The translations under genes were made by a program, and so were the position numbers. Positions 42,101 through 54,100 of a DNA stretch of 64,000 bases are shown here, piece by piece (positions within the stretch are counted from its first letter, which is position 1; every line of letters starts with the position of its first letter). The stretch comes from Luscinia megarhynchos. Taxonomy: Eukaryota; Chordata; Aves; Passeriformes; Turdidae. The stretch spans positions 22,357,330 to 22,421,329 of the forward strand of contig CM067566.1 of assembly GCA_034336665.1 (NCBI GenBank), written 5' to 3'. Below the pieces are notes generated by a model. The model was not told where the DNA came from, did not search any database, and saw only the letters and a program-made list of their open reading frames with translations.

Positions 42101-45100
42101 GAGGAGGAGCAGGCACTGATCTCTTCATTGTGGTGTCCAGAGACAGGACCTGGAGGAATGGCATGAAGTTGTATCACTGCAAATTTAGGTTGGTTATTAG
42201 AAAAAGTTTTTTCACCCGGAGGGTGTTTGGGCACTGGAACGGGTCCCCAGGGAAGTGGCTACAGCACCAAGCCTGCAAGAGTTCCAGAAGCATTTGGACA
42301 ATGCTCTCAGGCACATGCTGTGACTCTTGGGGTTGTCCTGTGCAGGGTTAGGAGTTGGACTCAATGATCCTTGTGGTTCCCTTCCAACTCCACATATTTT
42401 GAGATTCTGTGATTCATTACCTGAAAACAAGTTTGTAAACTAGGTATGATTATTTTTATTTGTTTTTCCTTCTCTTTCCTTGCTAGAGACCTTCTTTAGT
42501 AATATTTAATATTTACTATATAGTGAAAGGATTTTGGTTTATGATTTTCAGTTTGTTTAGTGAGAATTCTCTATTAAATGAAGAAAATAGGATTTTTATG
42601 GAACCTGAATAATAAGTAAAAGTCATTAACACAGAAAAAAGGAGTTCAGTTAATTCATAGTGATAAATCACACGCACTACATTCTGCGTATTGCTTCTAA
42701 TCTGATGTCCTCTTACTGGATAGTAAGATTCTCTACCAAGCATTTTAGTACTTATTTCCATACTGATTATTATATATTCAAAAGCAAGATTTTCTCAGCT
42801 GTGGCCTTGACTTTGTCATTCACTTTTTCTAGAAACATAATTCAATGTAAGGCAATTGACAAGGAGGAAATCATTTTTTTGTTGCACATCTAATTAATTG
42901 ATAACTAACTAACATCTGCTCTATTCCTTGTACTTAATTGGCTGTAATTGAAACATCTATAGAAACTGAAAGTACAGAATTTATCCCAAAAATATGCACT
43001 GAAATCAAATTATGCCTGCTCAGTAACTGATTAGGAAAATAGCAAGATGAAATAAAAAGTAAAATTCTATTTTACTTATTATTTTATCTTTAATTTTTCA
43101 TTTCATCTCCAAATATGTACTTATATTTCTAAAACAAGATTTTTCTGTTACTTTTTTATTTATTACTCTCTTTAACAAATTAAAGTGTTAGAGCTTTGAT
43201 TTTAATATTGAAACTTTTAGTAGATGAGTAAACTTATTTGAAGTGCTCAAAATAGTCTTAATGTTTTCAGAATCATGTTTTTCTTCACGATCATGTGACA
43301 TTAGGCAATCTGACAGCAAATATAGCATAATTAAAAGCTTTTTAGTTTTATGATTGTGTTAAATGTATTTAAAAGAAATTAAATTAGAAAATTGAACTGC
43401 TTGCTGAAAGCGAAACCATTGCAAGCAGAGATGCAGATACACTTAAAAAAATCTTCAGGAAATGCTATGGAACTGTAGCACTGGAAGCAAAACAATTGTA
43501 AGTAATTGTTAATTTTAATGGTTGGTTTTATGCATCTCTTTGTAGACAGCATTCAGACATCTCTCTGGCTAATGCAAGCAGTGTCCTAAATATTTATAAA
43601 TTTCTTTTTCCTAAAAATGAATATTTGTCAGCCTCTTAAGCTGTAAGGTGGCAATTATTACGAAAAAGATGATTTAGCAATTTCTGGATTACAAGATGGG
43701 TCCGATTCCTTTTAGACAGATATTCTTAGTGCTGGAGTGTCTGCACTACCTTTCTCCATATCAAATTTGCAGTTACTATGATTTCATGCTAACACGTCAT
43801 TTGTAAATTCTGTTAGAACTGCTTTTAGTACAAGGACCTAGGTAAACAATAAAACCTGTAAAAAATGTACTTTTAATAAGCCCATTCTAACTTCTTCAAG
43901 TGAGGAAAAATTATAGTAGTTTTAGTTTCAAGAGCCTGCAGATTAGATTGCAATTCTTTTTAAACGAAATAAAGTTGCTTTCAGAGGCTGTGATTCTGTG
44001 CTGTTAGAAATTCTTTTTAGGTTGAGTGGGTTAGAAACTGTAGAAAATGTAGGTTGCATCTTGTTGTTGCAGAACTCACATTCACACCTAGTGTTGCTTT
44101 AAATAATATATGCTGCTTGTCCATCAGAAATATATATTGAAAGTCTGAATTGGTTATGTTGTACACAGGCCTTAGTACTCATGCATGCAGCTCTGGTAGC
44201 GTTCAACTTAGGAATTAATTGATTACTTTTTACTATATTTTTAAAATCTGTGCAATTCTATAGCATTGCACACTGGCAGTTAAAAGAAAGCTTTTAGTTT
44301 ATTAATCACAATGTGTCCCTGTGAAGTGATACAAGTGGTCCTTTGGGTCAAAAGAAGAAACAATGGAAGGTGTGAAAGAATGAGATTAAGTTCCCTCTAC
44401 TAATTTACATGAGACCATTTCATTTGCTATTTTAAATAATGAGAACTTTAGCCACTTAGAGAAATGCTGCAAAAGACTCAGTTTTCTGAAAATCACTTAT
44501 GAAGGGCTTTGAGAGAGTTTTTTATTCTCTCTGTGATGGTTAATTAGGTTTTCTGTCATGTTTTCTGTGATTTTGCTTGATACCAAGGTGTTCAGGTTTA
44601 GCCATCTGTACTTACATGTATCTCTTCTGGAACCATGGTTATCACAGTTGCCACTTTGCAGCCCTAAGGCAGCTTTAAGCCAGGGATATTCACACCATAT
44701 TGTGCACATCTATTTCACAGCAAGTTCCTTTAGTACTTCTGACGACTGAGTCACAGCAGTTTTGTACCTGTTAGTGGCTGCCTGTCAACAGTTCAATAAT
44801 GACATCTCATTCTGGTTTGTGGACTTGCATGTCTAATATTCATTAGTGTTTGAATTTTGGCTTTTCAGAGTCATCTGCCTTTTTTTCCTCTCTCTTTTTC
44901 TGACAAATGTCCAAAGCCCAGTGGGGCACTTAATTTCTTTTTTCTCTGTTATTCATGCTATGTTGTGCAGCTCAGAAAAATAGCAGTTTCCAGACTTCTA
45001 ATAATTAGAATATGACTCTCAAGCCAATAACTTTTTTTTCCTTCAGTTTGATAAATATGGAGTACAAACCACTCTAGAATCTTTGAACTTAAAAACTTCT

Positions 45101-48100
45101 GTTTGTAGTCTTTAGTTTAATTTTATTTAATTTATATTTAAGATTTAAAATTTGCTTGCTAAGCTTGATGCAAAAATTTTAACAAAGGCTTTTATTAAGT
45201 GATACACTGTGATCTTGGTCACTGGCAGGGTCAGGAACAGAATATATATTAATATATTCAGTGTGTGATGAAAGGACTTTTACAGACCTCTGCATTGGGT
45301 GGATTTGGGAATAAAAGCATGAAGTTGAACTGACTTACATACCCAGAACTTGTTTCCATTTTCTTGAACATTCCCATACAGCACTGGAACTCAAGGAGAT
45401 TGTTTCTTTCCTTTGGACCATTAATCTTAAATCATTCATTAAGATCAGATGACCTTCCTCTTAAAATATTCACTTATTTATTTATTTATTTAATTATTTG
45501 ATAGTTTCACTCAAACTGTAAATGTTCTGTTTATTAGAAGTTTATTTTTACCCTAGCCTTTTTTATATTACCATTTTGAAAATACTAAGGTTTTCAATCA
45601 GGCAGTGGAAGTGTCTGTATAAAATACTACCTTGGTAATCATGATTTTATTCTTCATGTGGTTTAGCAATACAGTTTATTTGATTTTCTTTCTTTTTCAC
45701 AGTTTCTGGCAGATATGGAGAACAACGCACTCTTTAGGGATGACATTGAATGTCAAAAACTCATTATGGAAGCAATGAAGTACCATCTGTTGCCAGAGAG
45801 ACGACCTATGTTGCAAAGCCCTCGCACCAAACCTAGAAAATCTACAGTGGGCGTTTTGTTTGCAGTTGGGGGAATGGATGCAACAAAAGGTATTGGCTTA
45901 TGTAATGTTTAGCTGACAAATTAGTTCTAGTTCTTTTTAAAAGAAATGTTTGATGAATTTTTTTACAACCTGTTAATCTAAAATTCAAGGATTCAGCAGT
46001 ACACAACACGAAACATCTAAAGAGTATACTGTTTATTCGGTTAAAAAGGTCTATATTCTTTGAAAATACTGTAAATATTCTGGAATCTAGAGTTCTGATT
46101 TGAAATTGCCATAGGAATAGCTGATTTCTGAGTAGTGAAATATTTAATTGAATACAAACTAATCTTTATTTACTTGAGGAGATAGTAATTTGGAAAAGGA
46201 AGAAAAGGACTAAAGGCCACAAATGTGACCTGCACATGCTTTAAAAAAAAGAAAAAAAAAATTGTCTAGTTGTTAAATAGTTCTGTCAGAACTAACTGGA
46301 TTATTTTTTTCAGAGAAAATTCCATACTTTTTAATAATAATTAGAAGGGATCTGGTAAGTTAGGAAAGTTACGGCAGAGGAAGTGTTTCAAGTTTTTGTT
46401 TTAAAGCTGTTTCTTGGTAGTTCACGTCACATATCATCAGCTTTTTGGTCTAATATTACAAAACAGTTGATTTCAATGTATGATTGCATTCCACATGATT
46501 GTTTATATTCCTGATGTTTCTATTTCTAAAGGCTTGCAAAGTAGTTACAAAACCTGTTTTTTGTCTTGAAAAGCACCAAGAAAGTGGACCTTTGTAATGA
46601 TGCAAGTAATTGCTGAGGAAGTAAAAAGAGACTATTTTTTTTCTACACAGACTTAAGAATATGCTGCAGGATATCATGGTGTCTTGTGGGATAAGCATGT
46701 TGCTAAAATAAAAACTGTCCTAATACTTCAGAACTTCTCTTTTTTTCCCCATGTATAACTTGCATATATTGTCATTCAGGAGCTACAAGCATTGAAAAAT
46801 ATGAACTTCGTACCAACACATGGACTCCAGTTGCAAACATGAATGGACGAAGATTACAGTTTGGAGTTGCAGTTTTAGATGATAAATTGTTTGTTGTTGG
46901 TGGCAGAGATGGACTTAAAACGTTGAATACTGTGGAGTGCTACAACCCTAGATCAAAAACTTGGAGTGTAATGCCACCAATGTCCACTCATCGTCACGGT
47001 CTTGGTATGTACAGTTCTGTAAAGGCTGACTGCATATTTTTTAAAGGTTACCTGTTTTAGGATTGGTCAAAAAAACATTTAGAAATAAAGTTTGGGGGAT
47101 GGAAATTTTGTTTTAATACCATCTTCTTATTCAATGTCCTTTCTCCTTCAGATTATATTGAAGATTGTACTTGGTAAAATCAGCTACCAAAAGGAATTTT
47201 TTTCTTTTCCAGTTTTGTGGTCCACACTGGACTGTCACTAAGAAATTCTGGTCTTTATTCCTCTTATGCAGAAGCAATTGTTTTTCATATCTGTATTTTA
47301 GGAGTAGCTGTATTGGAAGGTCCCATGTATGCTGTTGGAGGACATGATGGCTGGAGCTACCTGAATACAGTAGAAAGATGGGATCCACAGGCTCGTCAGT
47401 GGAATTTCGTAGCTAGTATGTCAACTCCAAGGAGCACTGTTGGTGTAGCAATATTAAATGGAAAGTATGTGAAGGAATTTCTGTTTTCAAGTTTAAAATA
47501 TGATTATTTTAATGGAATTAAAGAACTATCCTGAATGACTATTAATAATTTCTCTTGATAGATACCAGTTAGTAGCATTAAGAGCCAAGTTTTTTCTTTC
47601 ACAGAAAAGATACTGTGCTGGGTCAAGCAAGCCTCTCCACAGCATTACAGCTGCATGTCAAGTGTTCTAGCGCCCTCATCATCCTAGTGACCATCAGCTG
47701 GACTTGCTCCAGTATGGCAAGATCTTTGTTATACCAGAACCTGCTGTATTAGAGTATGAAATTTGGCAAAAAATAATCCCCCTTGCATTCCTGCTGGTCC
47801 CCAAAGACCAGGGCTGGGTTCAGCTGGGCCTAATTTCTGTTTATAGCCAGCTCAGTGCTGTAAGTCTGGTTGCATTCAATACATTCACGATCAGAGAACC
47901 ACAAACAGTGTGGGTGTTTGAAGCTATGGAAATGAAGATTTGGAGCTGCTGCTGATGAATGCACTTACTGCACCAGGACTAAATATACCAAGGCTAACCA
48001 ATGATTAACCAAGCTAAGTTAGCAATTCAAGCTAGATTAACAAATTCAGTCTCTCTCTTCACCCTCAAATAAATTAAATTTCACCTGGGTATGCGCCTCC

Positions 48101-51100
48101 TATGCAGTTGGAGATGCAGTTTTTACTAAAGAAGTGCCCTTGCTTCAGGAGTAGAGAGAGGAGCAAGCCGTGTTTTGCCAGCATGACTACAGGAGTACCA
48201 TAGCAAACAAAAGCTACTGATTTACTGAGCAGTACTGTGGTTGTGGCAGAGTATTTACACTCTGTTGTCCACTAATTTTCACTTCCTGCTTATGTGCTAT
48301 CTGATGCATCTCCCTTGAGCTACTTGAATGCTGTGTTTTTCACCCTTTTTTATTTTGGAAGCCTAGTCACTCGTAAATCAATACTGCTGAAAGGTACCTA
48401 CAAAGGGTTCTGTAAGAAATGGAATAAGTCCAAGAATGAGTGGATATGCTCACTGGCTAGAGGAAGGAGGGATGAACTTGAACGACCAGCGAGAAACGTG
48501 CCTTGGCTGCCTTGGAACTGCAGTCTCAGATATCTAAGATTGCTCTATATTCAGCAGAGAGTCCCAGATGTGATGAAGAGCAACAGAATTAGAGCCTCAC
48601 ATTTCCTATTATTATAGAACATTGCATAGATTCTTCATGTAGGCAACAACAAAAGATCACTGCAGCTGACAATTTTAAAATACATGCAGCATTTCAGATG
48701 CACTTTCCTGTAATGTAACTTGGTATGTTCCAGTAATTGGATCAAAACCTTCATACAAAGAAACTATTATGTCTTTCTCCATGTCCAGAATGTGAAATCG
48801 CTGCATAAGTGATCAAAAACTCTTTCATGTTTTGAGGGAAGGTAAAGTTGTTATATTGTATAAAGGATTGATTTTAGTCATGAACTTCACAGAACTACAA
48901 CAGAGTTTTACAGAAACCTTCAGTACATTGCTTACCTTAAACAATCTGTATTACTGAACAAAGAAACTTCCATGGGATTTTTTTAAAGCATATTAAAATG
49001 GTTACTGAGAAGAACTAAAAAACCAAACACTAGTATTACCCAAACTGATGACATCTTGAATAGTGTTTCATGGTAACTGCTATAAATTGTTCACACTATC
49101 ATTATCTACGGTATCTAATGTTTGTTTAATTATTTAACCATTCTTCGTCTCTGAAATTATTTGAGGTGATCTCTCACTGGATTTTAGTTCTGATGCATTT
49201 CTTCCTTTTTAGAATGGCTTCTGTGTTCATACTTTTACAAATAATAATGCTGGGTATTTCTGCTGCTATGCCTAGATTGCTCATAAATTCTGTTCATAAG
49301 CTCTTTATGAAGTTTGATTATTTGATTAGTTTTAAAGGTTCATCGATGATTGGGTCCTCCTAAACCAAATTCTTTTTCATTCATTTCAGTCAGTCCTTGC
49401 AAATAATTGAAATCATTTGTACCAGATGCTAGAAACCTTTTTCTTAGGACTAAGCAAATTGGGCCACCTAGTGGGTGTGAGAGATTTAAGGTAGTGCTGT
49501 CAGTCATGAGCTAAAACCCAGGTCCAGAAAAGCATTTGAAAGCCTAAGATGAGGCAGGGTAGAGATGGTGCATGCACAGATCCACTACTGAATTTGTTCT
49601 TCTGACTCTGCAAGTCATAGATATAATCTTGAAATTGTTAGCTATAGGCATAGGTTGGAATATAAATGCTGTGTAAGATAATCCATTTTCTGTAAATTAT
49701 TGTTGTTATGCCTTGATTGTTGCGGTAGGAAAATATTGGAGCAAAATCTTGCCTGTGTTTTCACAACTGAGCAGTCTACTAAAGTTGAAAGTCTTCTTCT
49801 TCTAAACTTCCCTTTTTAACAAATTTGGAATCCTTCCTGTTTCACTAGAAACTGTCTTATTCAGACAACATTTATTTTCTTCTTTCTTTTGTTTCGCTTT
49901 TATAGGCTTTATGCAGTTGGTGGTCGAGATGGAAGTTCTTGTCTTAAGTCAGTAGAATGTTTTGATCCTCATACAAACAAATGGACTCTCTGTGCTCAGA
50001 TGTCAAAAAGAAGAGGTGGTGTAGGTGTAACCACCTGGAATGGGTTCTTGTATGCAATAGGTGGCCATGATGCTCCAGCATCCAACTTAACATCCAGGCT
50101 GTCAGACTGCGTAGAAAGGTAATATCCTGATGGAGGCATATTCTGCTATGGGATTCTAACAGTGCTAGTCTATCGAGGGATTTATGAAAAGAGCTGTGAG
50201 TAGAGACCCAATAAAAGAGGTGTATTATTTTTAGCATAAACAGAGGAAACTTGTACCTAAAAATATGCTGTGTAGTCATACTATGATTAAAAATGTTACC
50301 AGGGCAGATTATTTAAAGCAAATTCTCCTTAATGGAGTTCATCTAGATTATTTTAACAATGTTATTGAATGAATTATGATTGGTAACTGAAGCGAACTTG
50401 GAATTGAATGTTTTTAAAAATGGAGCAGATCTTCTTTCACACAATAAATCTGAATCTGTTAATATAACAACTTTCAAATGAGTTAACAGTAAGGTTTTGT
50501 TGATCTTTATATACCAGAGTCTTTCTTGAATCCCCTAATGACACTGGGAAACCAGCATGTAATTCAGTCATTCCTAGGTTGGTATATCTTTCTGTAAAGT
50601 GATTAATGAATGACTGTATCACATATTGTAGAAGTACATGTGATCCATAAAATAATTTTAAAAGATAGTAAATACTTCATAATTCACTGTATTAGAACTT
50701 CACTGGCACTTTAGGTATTTCTGAGTTGTGCTTTAATTCTCTCCCTGCTCCCCCACCATCAGCTGTAAAACTTTTCTTCTTTCCTGTTACCTCCCAACAT
50801 TTACAGTAAGTCTTCATTGCCCATATTCTTTTTATACTAAATTTATTCATGCCTGGACATATATTTTACCCTTAACCCCCCCAAAACCCCAAACAAACAA
50901 AAACGCCACAAAACAAAGCAAAAAAACCCAAAACAACAACAACAAAAAACCAAAAACACCCCACAAATATCCACCACAAGAGTGCTATAATTTTCAAACT
51001 TTCAGAATCCTAGTAGACTTGAAAATACAGTGTGGCCCATAGCCCTTAACATGTGGAAGTTGCACTGAAAAAACACCAGAATGGTTTGCAGATAGGAAGC

Positions 51101-54100
51101 TACTTCCCAGCAAATACCAAATTTTTAGGGCAATACAAATAATCAGAAACCCAAGAGAAGCAGTAAGTCTGTGTATTTTTGTACATTGGTATTCTCTGAA
51201 ACAAAGCTACAGAGCTTATGACTTTAATAAATAGGGATCATCTTGTAATGCATTTTGTCCTTGCTCTTTAAGTAAGTTGAAATTGAAGACCATCAAATTC
51301 GTGGAACTAGTTTCTTAAAATAATTAAAGAATTAAGAAATATTAATTTTAAAAATCAGGCTTTTATAATCACACTAAGCTTCTGAATTATATTTTGCAAA
51401 AGAAGTTGTTATTCTCAGATAAATACAATTGCTTATAAATTATAAAATAATTGGAAAAGTAATTTCTACATGTAGTTTAGTAATCACCCTCTTCTATTTG
51501 CATATGTGCTTCAGGTAGTGTTTTCATTTTACAGGTATACTTGCATGCATTTGTGTAATACTTTGACTAGAGGACAGCAGATAAAATTGTTAGAGCTCTT
51601 TGTATCTATGCTCTTCATGCAAAAAAATTAAGACTAGTGTCTTTCAACTTGTTTTTAACAAGTATGATCTTAGACAAATAATTATTTTCTTTGTACAGTT
51701 TTTAGAGCCCTTCAGAGCTCTGTAATTACATTAGTTCAGCTGTAAGCATCTGCAATTTTAAAAAAGATTGTCTCTTTCAGTCAGATTAAAATATATTCCT
51801 TGCCATAAGCATAGCATGGAGTCTCCTATGTTGTTCTCAATTTGGCTTTTAAGGAATGTTGGTAATGTTCTAGAGCCACACAATTCTTTCATTAAACCAT
51901 CTGCTGTTTACTGTGCTGATACTTCTGATTTCAAAACTGTTGTGAATTGTCTTAAGTGGTTTGCATTTCCTTTATAATTTTCTCAAACTGCTTTTGGGGG
52001 TCATATTTTTGAAATTGGTAATCTTAGTAATGGTAATCTTAGTACCAAACTAAATTTTACCAGCCTGTGCTTTGACATACAGTACTTAGAGCAAATACTT
52101 GCTCTGCTGTGGAATAGCAGCAGAACTGTTTGTGGCATGGGATGTTTAGACATACAAAATGTACTAAGAGCAGCTGTATATGGGTGTACGACTCTTTGGA
52201 AAGCAGCAGGAAGTAGATATTTGGCTAATAGTGACTGTGTTGCCAGATGACTAAAGAAACAGTTTCAAATGGAGGAGAATTGAGGGGGGAAAATTCCTTT
52301 GAAATTAACTCCAGATCTCTACTGTCCTGTTTTCTACTACCTTGACAGCATCAATTCCGGTATTTTGTTGTTGAATTTTGGTAACAGTTTTAGAGCATGA
52401 CACAAATTATCTTTTAGGTATGATCCCAAAACAGATATGTGGACTGCTGTGGCCTCTATGAGCATTAGCAGAGATGCAGTGGGAGTGTGTCTTCTTGGTG
52501 ACAAGTTGTACGCTGTTGGAGGATATGATGGTCAAACATACCTTAATACCGTGGAGTCTTATGATCCCCAGACAAACGAATGGACACAGGTATAGTTTCT
52601 GATCAGATCATATATTACTATTAATATTGGTATTTCAAATGTGCCTCCTTTTGCAAGGAGAATTCAAGTATTCCTTCTCTTAAAAGCACTTTCTTACTAG
52701 TCTGTTGTCTCTTTTTTCCCGTCGTGTACCATCTTGAGATGACTTATCTTGAACAGACAGTTGTTAATAAACTGTCCTCCTTTCTTTTGCAAGAATATAA
52801 CTATTTTCTTTGACAATTTCAGCTACTTTTAATAAAATGTATTTCCATGTTCTCCAAACTGTCACAGAGGATTCTGTTTACATGATTTCCTGTTCTAAAG
52901 ATAAATGATAAATGTAGATTTGGTTTAGCTCTAATGTGTCTCTCAACATTAATTTTGTGAAGGTTTTGTCATTTTTTTGTAAAAAATCCCTTCCTGAGGT
53001 GAATACTATGTACAGTGTATGCAGTCTTCAAAAAGCCTTTACCTACTTCTCTTTTTGCAGCTTTAAAATAAAAATAATTATCCAGTTCATGCTCAGAAAC
53101 TATTACTTTCAGTTCAGAGCTTTGTTACTTTTATATAGCTCCAGGAATTTGTCTCTCTGTGGGAAGAGCATGCAGAAGGACATCCTGAGCTGACTGTCCT
53201 TTGGTATCTAATGCCATTTGGGATATCCTAAAGCATCTACATCCACAAAAGGTTGGCAGGGACACCAAGGCCCTCCTGGAACCCAGTTGCAGACCATGAT
53301 GAATGTCCAAGCTCATCTGTAATAAAATCAGGCACCAGTATTTAGGCAACTGAATTCTGAATCACCTGAATATTATTCTGGTAATAGCCCCAGATTCTTA
53401 ATTCAAAAAGAGAACTAATCTGCTGTTTATAAAAATCCCTGGGGCACAAAAAACTCAGCTGTCTGTTTTCCTCCATTTCATAGTGCTGCAAGCTCTTAAA
53501 ACACAAGTCATCAAGGTGGATCCTCAGAGCTTGGGGTATTCACTGGTACTAGTAATGATAACCTATGGCACTGTTAGTCCTGCTAAAGAAAAAAAAAGTC
53601 TACCAGATGACAGAAACGGCAGCTCACCAGAGGAGAGAAACTGCTTCTCATCATTGCATCTAAATGAATCTCACATGTCTAGGTGGTGACCATCTGTATG
53701 TACCTTTGTATCCTTAGCCTTGACCCTGATCTCACTGAATGCCATGATCCCAGTATGTAGGATAGTTTCAAACCCTTCCCTGAGGAATTTGGAAATATTT
53801 GTTTACCTTCCTTCTCTCTTGTTATGTCAGCAGGCAGCCACCTCTTAATCTTCACACAACTCAGGAGAAGGCAGGGGAATTTTCTCAGGTGAAGGTTGTC
53901 AGAGCCACAGACAGCTCTGTAAAAGTCTATTGTTCCTGGGGAAAAAAAAGAGATAGGGCAGCTGGCATAAACAGCCTTTTATGTCTTTAGGATAGTCTCT
54001 GTAGCACTTGGTGTGCTATTCACATGCACTGCAATACTATGAAGGTTAAAAGGGGAAGCAAAGGGTAGTGTTAGAAACTACTGCCCTCTGTTCAACTCCA

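Larger units (their letters stand above)
41021..45702 (+). other. KLHL5: KLHL5 intron, coding exons 5-6
   Basis: AT-rich intron containing a sense-oriented CR1 fragment at about 41590-42418 and a TTTA tetranucleotide run at 45476-45496. No exon or RNA gene was seen in the remaining sequence. Confidence 0.65.

Noticed and set aside
41548..42430. Several open frames of 70-115 codons on both strands
   Set aside because: They lie inside a sense CR1 fragment with an intact 3' end and are not a host gene.
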